Source of the DNA: Lutimaribacter_A marinistellae
GTDB taxonomy: Bacteria; Pseudomonadota; Alphaproteobacteria; Rhodobacterales; Rhodobacteraceae
Length of the DNA stretch: 64,000 nucleotides
Reading direction: 5' to 3'
NCBI RefSeq assembly: GCF_042648365.1
Contig: NZ_JBHRXI010000015.1
Span: 62,001-126,000 of the forward strand
Shown: positions 1 through 7,630 of the stretch, piece by piece
Position numbering within the stretch: the stretch's first letter is position 1
How the letters are laid out: every line of letters starts with the position of its first letter
The notes under the pieces: model-generated
Databases searched by the model: none
What the model was told of the DNA's origin: nothing
The model's input: only the letters and a program-made list of their open reading frames with translations
Program-made: the position numbers and the translations under genes

Positions 1-1
1 G

Positions 2-196
2 CTCGAGGCGGCACAGGCCGCGCATGACTGGTTCGACCGCATCGTCACCGGGCCTCTGGTGGCGTTGGTCGACACGCAGAACGCGACCTCGCTGGGCCTC
101 GCCGACAGGCTTGGCTATGCGCCCTTGCGCCGGGCCGAATACAACGGCACGCCTGTGCTGCTTTTCCGCCGCAACGGACCGCCGACCTCTCGGTGA
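2..196 (+). CDS. GNAT family N-acetyltransferase, C-terminal part (partial)
   Basis: The first bases continue an open frame with no start in the window; 64 codons remain before TGA. The end of the protein contains an N-x-x-S-x-x-L-x-x-R-L-G-Y-x-P-L-R pattern followed by the strand GTPVLLFRR. That is the usual last part of RimJ/RimL-type GNAT domains, where the Asn/Ser stretch lies near the acetyl-CoA pantetheine. It probably transfers an acetyl group to an amine, but the substrate cannot be inferred from this fragment. The next gene begins about 110 bp downstream on the same strand. Confidence 0.6.
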   Translation, partial: LEAAQAAHDWFDRIVTGPLVALVDTQNATSLGLADRLGYAPLRRAEYNGTPVLLFRRNGPPTSR

Positions 197-306
197 TCAA
201 CCATGCCGCAAATGCATTCGGGCGTGCCGGAAATCGTGCCGCCCGTCGTCGCGTGATTCCTGTAAGCTTGCATCACGAAGCGTGGTACCAATCGGAGGAC
301 CCGGCC

Positions 307-1050
307 ATGATGATCTATCCCACGATGGAACTGCAGCGAGGTCGCTGTGTGACCCTGGACAAGGGCCGGTTGGACCGGGCGATGTTGTGGCATGTCGATC
401 CGGTCGAAACCGCCCGCGGCTGGGCGGCTGCCGGGGCATCCTGGATGCATGTGACCGATTTCGACGCGCTCGAAGGTCAGGACACCAACGATGCGCTGGT
501 CGAGGAGATCATTCGCGCGGCGGGAATACCGGTGCAGCTTGCCGGGGGCATGCGCTCGCTCGAGGCGGTCGAACGCTGGATCGACAAGGGCGCGGGTCGT
601 GTCGTCATCGGAACCCTTGCCGCGCGCGACCCGGAACTCGTTAAGCAATTGGCCAAGTATTACCCCGACCAGATCGTCCTGGCAGTCGATGTCTGGCAGG
701 GGCGGGTGATGACCGAGGGCTGGCGCGCACATGGCGCGTTCACGCCCGAGGGCTTCATCGCCGCGTTTGCAGATAGTCCGCTCGCCGCCATCGTCGTCAC
801 CGATATCGACAGCGATATGGAGGATGTCGAGGCCCAGCTTGGCCTTATTGCGGGTCTTGCATCCGGCGCCCGTACGCCGGTGATTGCAAGCGGCGTGGTC
901 CGCACGGTCGATGATATCTCGCGGCTTGCCTATATTCCCAACATCTCGGGCGCCCTTGTCGGGCGTGCCCTGTTCCGCAAGACCGTCGAGCTTTCGAGAG
1001 CGCTCGAACTTGCGCGGCAATCCAGCGAACCGGTCGCGGATTTTCAATAG
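307..1050 (+). CDS. HisA-like (phosphoribosylformimino-AICAR isomerase family) paralogue
   Basis: This 247-residue protein has the HisA/HisF (beta-alpha)8 barrel signature: PVQLAGGMRSLEAVERW, RVVIGTLAARDPELV, then VTDIDSD and a phosphate-binding end, SGALVGRALF. The chosen ATG follows GGAGGA (294-299) with 7-nt spacing; a GTG further upstream is in frame but unsupported. Canonical HisA begins with an acidic catalytic residue in an (A)LDL motif. Here the position reads TMEL, with Glu8 replacing the Asp, so it may be a specialised paralogue rather than the histidine enzyme. No other his genes are nearby; a ureohydrolase follows 40 bp downstream. Barrel family is clear, substrate is not. The stop codon is TAG. 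Confidence 0.75.
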   Translation: MMIYPTMELQRGRCVTLDKGRLDRAMLWHVDPVETARGWAAAGASWMHVTDFDALEGQDTNDALVEEIIRAAGIPVQLAGGMRSLEAVERWIDKGAGRVVIGTLAARDPELVKQLAKYYPDQIVLAVDVWQGRVMTEGWRAHGAFTPEGFIAAFADSPLAAIVVTDIDSDMEDVEAQLGLIAGLASGARTPVIASGVVRTVDDISRLAYIPNISGALVGRALFRKTVELSRALELARQSSEPVADFQ

Positions 1051-1089
1051 AGCTTGCCCAACCCCGTGCGATAGGTCAGCCTCCGGCGC

Positions 1090-2052
1090 ATGGATAGAGA
1101 AAGCATGATGGTCGGGCTCAAGGACATGTTCGGCGGCGGGGGCGAGGCCGGGAGCTTCCTGGGGCTACCCGGTACGGATATCGCGGCGCCGGAGGGAGAC
1201 GTCATCCTCTTCGGCGCCGATTGTGCAACCCCCTATGCCTCGGTCGGGGCGTATTGCGCAGGCGGCGCCGATGCGATCCGCGCGGGTAGCGAGGCCTATG
1301 CCGGGGATGTGTCCAAGGTGAATTTCGACCTCGGCGGACCCGTGCTGCCGCACGGGATAAGCGCGCGGGACGCGGGCAACCTCTCGCTGTCCCCGTCCGA
1401 GCAGGCAAAGAACCGCCTCGCGATCGAGGCGGCAACCCGTGCCATCATTGCAGCCGGCGGTGTGCCTGTCCTGCTGGGTGGTGACGACAGCGTCCCGATC
1501 CCCATGCTGACAGCGCTGGACAACGCGCCATTGACCATCTTGCAGATCGACGCGCATATCGATTGGCGTAACGAGGTCGAGGGTGAGACGCTGGGCCTGA
1601 GCTCGACCATGCGCCGCGCCAGCGAAATGGCCCATGTCGAACGCATCGTGCAGGTCGGCGCCCGTGGCATCGGCTCGGCCAGGATGACCGAACTGAACGC
1701 AGCGCGCGATTGGGGCGCGCACCTGGTGCCAGCGCGGGACCTGTCTCGGAATGGTGTCGGTCCGGTCGTCGACCTGATCCCCGAAGGCGCGCGCGTCGCC
1801 ATCTGTTTCGACTGCGATGCACTGGATCCCTCGATAATGCCGGCCGTGATCGCACCTACGGCTGGCGGCCTCGGATACGATGCCGTGCTCGACCTTGTCG
1901 AGGCTGTCGTGAAGCGGGCGCATGTCGTTGCCGTTGACATGGTCGAATTCATGCCCGCAGCCGACCGCGATGGCATCGGAGCGCGGACCGCGGCCCAGCT
2001 TTTGACATCGATCATCGGCTTGATCGCGCGGAAACGGGCCGAAACACGCTGA
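1090..2052 (+). CDS. Ureohydrolase (arginase/agmatinase) family protein
   Basis: 320 residues with the arginase fold markers in order: GGDDS (residues 130-134), DAHIDWR (154-160) and FDCDALDPS (from 240). These residues bind the two-metal cluster that hydrolyses guanidino groups to urea or related products. In classical arginase and agmatinase the first motif is GGDHS with His as a metal ligand; here it is Asp133. The fold assignment is secure, but the substrate (agmatine, guanidinobutyrate, another guanidino compound) is not. An alternative ATG at 1105 would remove five residues. It lies between the HisA-like gene and fabF, so it may form an operon with the former. A second, canonical arginase lies at 60080-61003. 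Confidence 0.8.
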   Translation: MDRESMMVGLKDMFGGGGEAGSFLGLPGTDIAAPEGDVILFGADCATPYASVGAYCAGGADAIRAGSEAYAGDVSKVNFDLGGPVLPHGISARDAGNLSLSPSEQAKNRLAIEAATRAIIAAGGVPVLLGGDDSVPIPMLTALDNAPLTILQIDAHIDWRNEVEGETLGLSSTMRRASEMAHVERIVQVGARGIGSARMTELNAARDWGAHLVPARDLSRNGVGPVVDLIPEGARVAICFDCDALDPSIMPAVIAPTAGGLGYDAVLDLVEAVVKRAHVVAVDMVEFMPAADRDGIGARTAAQLLTSIIGLIARKRAETR

Positions 2053-2137
2053 CTTGGCGGGGGGCGCGCTCTTGCCCCCGGCCCCCGCGACGGGGTAAGA
2101 GCCGTCTTTGAACAGCAAAGCAGGCATGAGGCACGAG

Positions 2138-3403
2138 ATGCGGAGAGTCGTTGTAACCGGGCTGGGGTTGGTCACACCGCTGGCAAGCGGAGTGGAGGAA
2201 ACCTGGTCACGGCTATTGGACGGGGAATCGGGCGCGGGCCCGATCACGCATTTCGACGCGGTGGCGGCCGGCGTCACCACGACCTACGCCTGCCAGGTGC
2301 CGCGCGGCGACGGCAGCAACGGGACTTTCAACCCCGATGACTGGATGCCGCCCAAGGAACAGCGCAAGATCGAGGATTTCATCCTCTATTCCGTCGCCGC
2401 TTCGGAAATGGCCTGCAAGGATGCGAATTGGCTGCCCGAGGGCGAAGAGGATCGCGAGCGGACCGGCGTGATGATCGGTTCGGGCATCGGGGGGCTGGGC
2501 TCCATCGCCGATACCGCGCTGCTGATCCGGGACCGTGGGCCGCGCCGTGTGTCGCCCTTCTTCATTCCGGGTGCGTTGATCAACCTTGCCTCGGGGCAGG
2601 TGTCGATCCGCTTCGGCTTCAAGGGGCCAAACCACTCCGTCGTGACGGCCTGTGCCACCGGGGCGCATGCCATCGGCGATGCGGCGCGCTTGATCGCGCT
2701 GGACGATGCCGACGTGATGATCGCCGGCGGCGGCGAAGGGTGCATCTGCGAGATCGGCATTGCCGGGTTCAACGCCTGCAAGGCGCTTTCGACCAAGTTC
2801 GGCGACAATCCCAAAGCCGCCAGCCGGCCCTATGACAGCGACCGAGACGGGTTCGTGATGGGCGAGGGTGCAGGCGTTGTCGTGCTCGAGGAATACGAAC
2901 ACGCCAAGGCGCGCGGTGCCAAGATCTATGCCGAGGTGCTGGGCTACGGCTTGTCGGGCGATGCCTATCACATCACTGCGCCCTCCGAGGACGGCGAGGG
3001 CGGCGAGCGTGCCATGAAGATGGCGCTGAAAAAGGCGGGGCTGCAACCGGCCGACATCGATTACATCAATGCGCATGGCACTTCGACCATGGCTGACGTG
3101 ATCGAGCTGGGCGCGGTCGAGCGGTTGATGGGCGACGCGGCGGGCGATGTCACCATGTCGTCGACCAAATCGGCGACCGGGCACCTTCTGGGGGCTGCTG
3201 GCGCGATCGAGGCGATCTTTTCCATCCTCGCGATCCGCGACCAGGTAGCGCCGCCGACGATCAACCTGGACAACCCGGCGGTCGAAACCTCGGTCGACCT
3301 TGCGCCCAACGCCAAGCGTGAACGCGAAATCCGGTATGCCATGTCGAACTCCTTTGGCTTTGGCGGCACCAACGCTAGCGTGATCTTCGGAAAGGCCGAC
3401 TAA
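2138..3403 (+). CDS. fabF: Beta-ketoacyl-ACP synthase II
   Basis: Condensing enzyme of type II fatty acid synthesis: it joins malonyl-ACP to an acyl-ACP. The 421-residue length is normal. The nucleophile is Cys172 in VVTACATGAH; the catalytic histidines are in INAHGTSTMADV and KSATGHLLGAAGAIEA; the C-terminus has the typical NSFGFGGTNASVIF motif. The start at 2138 gives the standard MRRVVVTGLGLVTPL beginning; a TTG 30 nt upstream is less likely. The stop codon abuts the ATG of mltG, an order common in proteobacteria. However, acpP is not immediately upstream: a ureohydrolase gene occupies that position. Confidence 0.95.
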   Translation: MRRVVVTGLGLVTPLASGVEETWSRLLDGESGAGPITHFDAVAAGVTTTYACQVPRGDGSNGTFNPDDWMPPKEQRKIEDFILYSVAASEMACKDANWLPEGEEDRERTGVMIGSGIGGLGSIADTALLIRDRGPRRVSPFFIPGALINLASGQVSIRFGFKGPNHSVVTACATGAHAIGDAARLIALDDADVMIAGGGEGCICEIGIAGFNACKALSTKFGDNPKAASRPYDSDRDGFVMGEGAGVVVLEEYEHAKARGAKIYAEVLGYGLSGDAYHITAPSEDGEGGERAMKMALKKAGLQPADIDYINAHGTSTMADVIELGAVERLMGDAAGDVTMSSTKSATGHLLGAAGAIEAIFSILAIRDQVAPPTINLDNPAVETSVDLAPNAKREREIRYAMSNSFGFGGTNASVIFGKAD

Positions 3404-4564
3404 ATGTGGCGAGCTTTGGCCTCCAACATGCTGACCGTTCTGGCGGTGGGCCTGTTCCTTGTCGCAGGCCTGGTGCTCTGGGGGCGGTCCGAGTACAGTT
3501 CGCAGGGGCCGCTGGAAACGGCGATCTGCCTGCAGGTCGAACGCGGGTCGAACATGGGCCGCGTGAGCCGTGAGCTCGAGGCGGAGGGGGCGATTTCGAA
3601 CGGCACCGTGTTCCGCCTGGGCGCTGAGTATTCCGATAAGGCCAGTGCATTGAAAGCAGGGAGTTTTCTGGTTCCGGAAGGTGCATCGATGGAGGAGATC
3701 GTCGATGCGATCACTCGCGGCGGTGCCAGCACCTGCGGAACCGAAATCGTCTATCGCATCGGCGTCACCCGGACATTGGCCGAGGTGCGCGAGCTCGATC
3801 CCGCGACGCAGGAATTCACCGAATTGGCCGAGTTCGACTACGCGACCGAAGAAGTCCCTGAAATCTATAAGGAAAAACGTGACGAGCCTGACACGCGATA
3901 TCGTATCGCGATGGCCGAAGGCGTGACCTCGTGGCAGGTTGTCGAGGCGCTGAAGTCGATGGACGTGCTCTCGGGCGATGTCGCGGAACTGCCGCGTGAG
4001 GGGACGCTTGCGCCCGACAGCTACGAGGTGACTCGCGGCGAAGATCGCGCGGAGATCATTGACGAGATGGTTGAACGTCAGGCTCTAAGGGTTTCGGCTG
4101 TATGGGAAAATCGTGGTGATGACCTGCCGATCCAGACACCGGAAGAGATGGTTGTGCTTGCCTCGATCATCGAAAAGGAAACCGGAGTTCCGGAGGAACG
4201 GCGCCAGGTGGCGAGCGTTTTCGTGAACCGTTTGCGAGAGGGCATGCGCCTGCAAACCGACCCGACCGTGATCTACGGGATCACAAAGGGCCAGGGCGTG
4301 CTTGGACGCGGCCTGCGGCAAAGTGAGCTTCGGCAGGTAACGCCTTGGAATACTTACGTGATCGAAGGGTTGCCGCCGACACCAATCGCCAATCCCGGCA
4401 TGGCAAGCCTTGAGGCTGCAGTCGATCCGGCGAATACCGATTTCGTGTTCTTCGTGGCCGACGGGACCGGGGGTCATGCCTTTGCCGAGACGTTGCAGGA
4501 GCATAACCGGAATGTCGCCCGGTGGCGCGAGATCGAGGCGGAGCGCCAGAACTCGGGTAATTGA
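3404..4564 (+). CDS. mltG: Endolytic murein transglycosylase MltG
   Basis: 386-residue inner-membrane enzyme (YceG-like family) that cleaves nascent glycan strands and helps terminate peptidoglycan polymerisation. One transmembrane helix near residues 8-27 (MLTVLAVGLFLVAGLVL) precedes a LysM-like region (GSNMGRVSRELEAEGAI) and the catalytic domain. The catalytic Glu is in ASIIEKETGVPEER, followed by QVASVFVNRL and LQTDPTVIYGI. It starts directly after the fabF stop codon, so the two are probably translationally coupled. A perfect hairpin follows its stop codon. Confidence 0.95.
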   Translation: MWRALASNMLTVLAVGLFLVAGLVLWGRSEYSSQGPLETAICLQVERGSNMGRVSRELEAEGAISNGTVFRLGAEYSDKASALKAGSFLVPEGASMEEIVDAITRGGASTCGTEIVYRIGVTRTLAEVRELDPATQEFTELAEFDYATEEVPEIYKEKRDEPDTRYRIAMAEGVTSWQVVEALKSMDVLSGDVAELPREGTLAPDSYEVTRGEDRAEIIDEMVERQALRVSAVWENRGDDLPIQTPEEMVVLASIIEKETGVPEERRQVASVFVNRLREGMRLQTDPTVIYGITKGQGVLGRGLRQSELRQVTPWNTYVIEGLPPTPIANPGMASLEAAVDPANTDFVFFVADGTGGHAFAETLQEHNRNVARWREIEAERQNSGN

Positions 4565-4584
4565 GGGGTACCGGCTGGTACCCC
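4565..4584. terminator. GC-rich inverted repeat after mltG
   Basis: GGGGTACC and GGTACCCC form a perfect 8-bp stem with a 4-nt loop (GGCT) directly after the mltG stop codon. The following CCCGTTTTGCCTGTTTTG is T-rich but has no clean U tract. It lies between converging genes, so a terminator in either direction is plausible. The 49-nt repeat starts one base later. Confidence 0.5.
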
Positions 4585-4633
4585 CCGTTTTGCCTGTTTT
4601 GTACACCCTTCCGGGTCAGGATTGACCGTTTTG
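4585..4633 (+). repeat. 49-nt repeat element, copy A
   Basis: The layout is CCGTTTTG, 3 nt, GTTTTGTACA, 11 nt, CAGGATTGACCGTTTTG, followed here by TACATC. A second copy with identical spacing lies at 54984-55032 (about 40 of 49 positions identical by eye; the differences are all in the spacers). C(C/T)GTTTTG recurs at offsets 0, 9 and 41. Copy A overlaps the 3' end of the maleylpyruvate isomerase-like gene (from 4616). Its function is unknown: a regulator-binding array and a dispersed repeat are both possible. Confidence 0.6.
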
Positions 4634-5185
4634 TACATCCCCATTTGACGGTGTGAACAGCGCCGCCGGCAGGTCCGCGGCGCGACCGCCTGCGTCGAGA
4701 TCGAGCGCCGCTTGCCAGATCTCGGCCGCGCGCAGCCGGGGGGAAAGCCGGGCCGGGATCGTCTGGCCCGCGACGGCAAGTTCGCGCTCCCACGTGCCGT
4801 CCGGCAGGTCGCGCCATTCGACGTCGAGATGTTTCGCCGAATGGGTGAAAAAGTAGCGCAGCGCGTGGGCGGGCAGGGTGGCGGCCGATTGCGCGTCGGG
4901 CTGCCAATCGGCCTCTTCGGGGCAGAGAGGTTCGCGCAGGGACTTGAGCCCGATCGCGAGGCTGCGGGCGCTACAGCTTACCTCGGCGATCAGGCGTCGG
5001 CGGGACCAGCCGGGCCGGAGGGATGGTTCGGCCAGCCCTGCGTCGGGTAGACGAGCCAGCATGCGGAGGAAATAGGCCGTGCCGCGACGCGCAAGCAGCA
5101 GGTCGTCATGCGGAGCCAAGGGCGAGTCGTAGCGGGCCCCGCTGCCTTGGCGGGCGCGCAGCGCCGACTGCGCATCGGTGCTCAC
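4616..5185 (-). CDS. Maleylpyruvate isomerase family (DinB-like) protein
   Basis: A 189-residue protein resembling the mycothiol-dependent maleylpyruvate isomerase fold: SLRPGWSRRRLIAEV near the first helices and LRAAEIWQAALDLDAGGRAADLPAAL near the end. The GTG start overlaps the stop of the gentisate dioxygenase gene by 4 nt (5182-5185), so the pair is translationally coupled. In the pathway, maleylpyruvate from gentisate is isomerised to fumarylpyruvate. Two metal-ligand histidines expected in the family (LAHL-type motif, and ExxxH near VHxVDL) appear replaced (IAEV; EIWQA). Alphaproteobacteria are not known to make mycothiol. Context therefore supports the role, while the residues leave catalysis in doubt. 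Confidence 0.7.
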   Translation of the reverse strand: MSTDAQSALRARQGSGARYDSPLAPHDDLLLARRGTAYFLRMLARLPDAGLAEPSLRPGWSRRRLIAEVSCSARSLAIGLKSLREPLCPEEADWQPDAQSAATLPAHALRYFFTHSAKHLDVEWRDLPDGTWERELAVAGQTIPARLSPRLRAAEIWQAALDLDAGGRAADLPAALFTPSNGDVQNGQS

Positions 5186-6255
5186 CCGCCTTCGACCTGA
5201 GTGCGCATGAAGCCGAGCCGCTCCATGATCGGTGCGTCGGAAAAGCGGAAGAGGTCGAAACCTGTTTCGGCCTGAAGCGACCACGCGACCCATGACGGCA
5301 CGACAAAGAGATCGCCCTTTTCCAGCTTATGCCTGTCGCCGCCAAGCGTAACGGCCCCGGTTCCCTCGAAGACCTGGAAGACCGAGGCGCCGACCTCTTG
5401 TCGTGCGGGTGTTTCGGTTCCGGCGCGCAGGCGGTGAAACTCGCATCGGATGGTCGGCATCACGTCGCCGCCCGTGGTCGGGTTCATGTAGCGGATCGCG
5501 GCGTGGCCGGGGCCGACGGTGGCCGGGTTGCCTTCGTCTTCGAGCAGCAGCTGTTCGGTCAGCGCGGCATCCGTGATCTCCCACCTGTAGGCGCCGATGG
5601 GAGAGCTGACCGTGTCGTGCAATTGCGAGAGTGGGCGCAGGCCGGGATGGCACCAGAGCCGCTCTCCCTGACTGTAATTCGGTGTGGCATTGTCCGTCAC
5701 GCGTTCGGCCCCGAACTCGAAAAAGCCGACATCCATCTGCTGGCTGAAGGGGATGTCGAGCCCATCTATCCAAGCCATCGGTTCGGTCGCGACATTGTGG
5801 TGGCCGTGGAAATGCCAGCCGGGGGTCAACAGCAGGTCGCCGCGCGACATGCGCACCGGGTCGCCGTTGACGACGGTCCAGACGCCTTCGCCCTCGACCA
5901 CGAAACGAAAGGCGTTCTGCGAGTGGCGATGCTCGGGCGCGTTCTCGCCGGGGCAGAGATACTGGATCGCGCACCAGAGCGTCGGGCTGACATAGGCGCG
6001 GCCGCCGAGGCCGGGATTGGCGAGGCCGATGGCCCGCCGTTCGCCGCCGCGTCCGACCGGCACAAGCTCTCCGGAGCGTTCGGCGAGGGGCAGCAGGTCG
6101 GACCATTTCCAGACATGGGGCACGGCCTGTGGTTTGGGATGCACCGGCATCAGGTTTCCGGTCTGCGTCCAGAGCGGATCGAGATGGTGGTCTGCAAAGC
6201 CCTTGTAAAGCGCGCGCAGCTCCGGCGTGTCTTCGGGTTGCATGGCGTTGTCCAT
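5182..6255 (-). CDS. Gentisate 1,2-dioxygenase
   Basis: 357-residue bicupin Fe(II) dioxygenase that opens the gentisate (2,5-dihydroxybenzoate) ring to maleylpyruvate. The N-terminal cupin has the iron-binding pattern PEHRHSQNAFRFVVEGEG and then TPGWHFHGHHN. The second cupin includes FEGTGAVTLGGDRHKLEKGDLFVVPSW. The family's LWTQTGNLMPVHP near the N-terminus is present. It is the first gene of a two-gene unit with the isomerase-like gene. The PucR-type regulator gene upstream is on the same strand, which suggests local control. No fumarylpyruvate hydrolase gene is visible here. Confidence 0.9.
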   Translation of the reverse strand: MDNAMQPEDTPELRALYKGFADHHLDPLWTQTGNLMPVHPKPQAVPHVWKWSDLLPLAERSGELVPVGRGGERRAIGLANPGLGGRAYVSPTLWCAIQYLCPGENAPEHRHSQNAFRFVVEGEGVWTVVNGDPVRMSRGDLLLTPGWHFHGHHNVATEPMAWIDGLDIPFSQQMDVGFFEFGAERVTDNATPNYSQGERLWCHPGLRPLSQLHDTVSSPIGAYRWEITDAALTEQLLLEDEGNPATVGPGHAAIRYMNPTTGGDVMPTIRCEFHRLRAGTETPARQEVGASVFQVFEGTGAVTLGGDRHKLEKGDLFVVPSWVAWSLQAETGFDLFRFSDAPIMERLGFMRTQVEGG

Positions 6256-6339
6256 GGCGGTCTCCTCCTTGCCGGCCGCATCATTGATGGGGCGGCGGCG
6301 CGGGTCGGGTCAACAGGAAATGGCGTCTGGCGCGGCGTG

Positions 6340-7551
6340 TCAGGGACGGGGGGATGCCGGCGGGGCCATCCAGTGCAGGACATCGAGCGCCACGGCGATC
6401 TCTGTCCGGCTGTCGTCGAGCGGGCCGGGCAGCAGATCCTGCGCGCGGGCGATCTGGCGCATCAGGGTATTGCGGTGGATCTGAAGCCGCTGCGCGGTGC
6501 GGGCGGCGTTGCAGCCTAGGCGAAGGTACTGGCGCAGGGCAGTGCGCAGCTCTTTACCGGCGCTGGCCAGGTCGCCCAGAACCTCGGACACGAAGCGATG
6601 CTGCGCGGCGCGATCCTCGACCAGTAGAGATACGAGGCGGATTTCGTCATGTGAGGCGACATGCCGGTCGGGTGGACCCGCAGACAGGATGCGCTGGGTG
6701 ACGCGGGCGGCATCGTGGCTGCGGCGAAAACCGTCGAGCCCCTCGGCCCGGGGGCCAAGCGCGATGCGGGTGTCGCCGATGGCAAGCGTATCCGCCAGGC
6801 GCCGGTCGGTGGGACGGGGCAGCCACATCCAGACCGTGCCCCGGTCGGCGGCGACCGAAAGGGCGGTGGCCTCGGGCCCGGCGAGGGTGTCGGCGGTCTC
6901 TTCCAGTGCGCGCAGGTCCGGGTCCGGTGCGACGCTCCACAGGATGATGGCGTGATGGGGCCGGTTCAGAGCGTAGCCCAGCCTGCGGCCGGTATCCTGC
7001 ATGTCGATCCGCTGGTCGGCGAGAATCCGGCGGACGAGGTCGAGCCGTTCGGCGGGCGAGCCGCGGGCAAGCTCCTGGCGTTCCTGCTCCATCTCGGCGA
7101 GGAGGCCGCGTGCCGTGCGGTCGACGAAACCCGCGATGGAGCGCGCCGACAGGTCAAGCACCGCGCGCAGTTCGGCCGGGTCGTCGGTAAGCTCGAAAAC
7201 GATGTCCATCCATTTCAGCCATGCCGCGGATTCGCCCGCGCGGTAGCCGCTGAACAAATCGTCCCCCACGCCAAAGCGCGCCTGTTCGCGGGCGGCGCGC
7301 ACCATCTCGGGCGAGAGGTTGGCAGGTACCGGCCCACCGGGATCGCGCAGCGTTTCGCTGGCCCAATGGCGCAGGTTCAGCCGGTTCGATTTGCGGATCT
7401 GGGCAAGGTTCACGGGATCAGAGCGGCCCACCGCCGCGTGAACGGCGGCGTCGATATCTTCGAGCGCTGCGGCAGGTGCGTTCAGAACCCTGGCCGCGCC
7501 TTGCTGCAACAGCTCGTGTATCCTGTCGGGTGACGGTGGCATGTTGCCCAA
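6340..7551 (-). CDS. PucR/CdaR-type helix-turn-helix transcriptional regulator
   Basis: 403 residues. The C-terminus holds the PucR family HTH: LRTALRQYLRLGCNAARTAQ followed by LQIHRNTLMRQIARAQDLL. The middle (about 165-290) looks like the GGDEF-related sensing domain of CdaR/PucR proteins, and the N-terminal half is a helical ligand-sensing region. The family usually activates catabolic genes in response to a pathway intermediate. It sits between the gentisate genes (same strand, 85 bp beyond its stop) and the Baeyer-Villiger operon (divergent, 79 bp), so it could control either; position does not decide. Confidence 0.85.
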   Translation of the reverse strand: MGNMPPSPDRIHELLQQGAARVLNAPAAALEDIDAAVHAAVGRSDPVNLAQIRKSNRLNLRHWASETLRDPGGPVPANLSPEMVRAAREQARFGVGDDLFSGYRAGESAAWLKWMDIVFELTDDPAELRAVLDLSARSIAGFVDRTARGLLAEMEQERQELARGSPAERLDLVRRILADQRIDMQDTGRRLGYALNRPHHAIILWSVAPDPDLRALEETADTLAGPEATALSVAADRGTVWMWLPRPTDRRLADTLAIGDTRIALGPRAEGLDGFRRSHDAARVTQRILSAGPPDRHVASHDEIRLVSLLVEDRAAQHRFVSEVLGDLASAGKELRTALRQYLRLGCNAARTAQRLQIHRNTLMRQIARAQDLLPGPLDDSRTEIAVALDVLHWMAPPASPRP

Positions 7552-7630
7552 TCATTATCACTCATCTGTGCGATGTGCACCTTTTCTTGCCGCGCCTGCC
7601 GGGAAATAGTTCTGGCAGGGAGGACACAAG

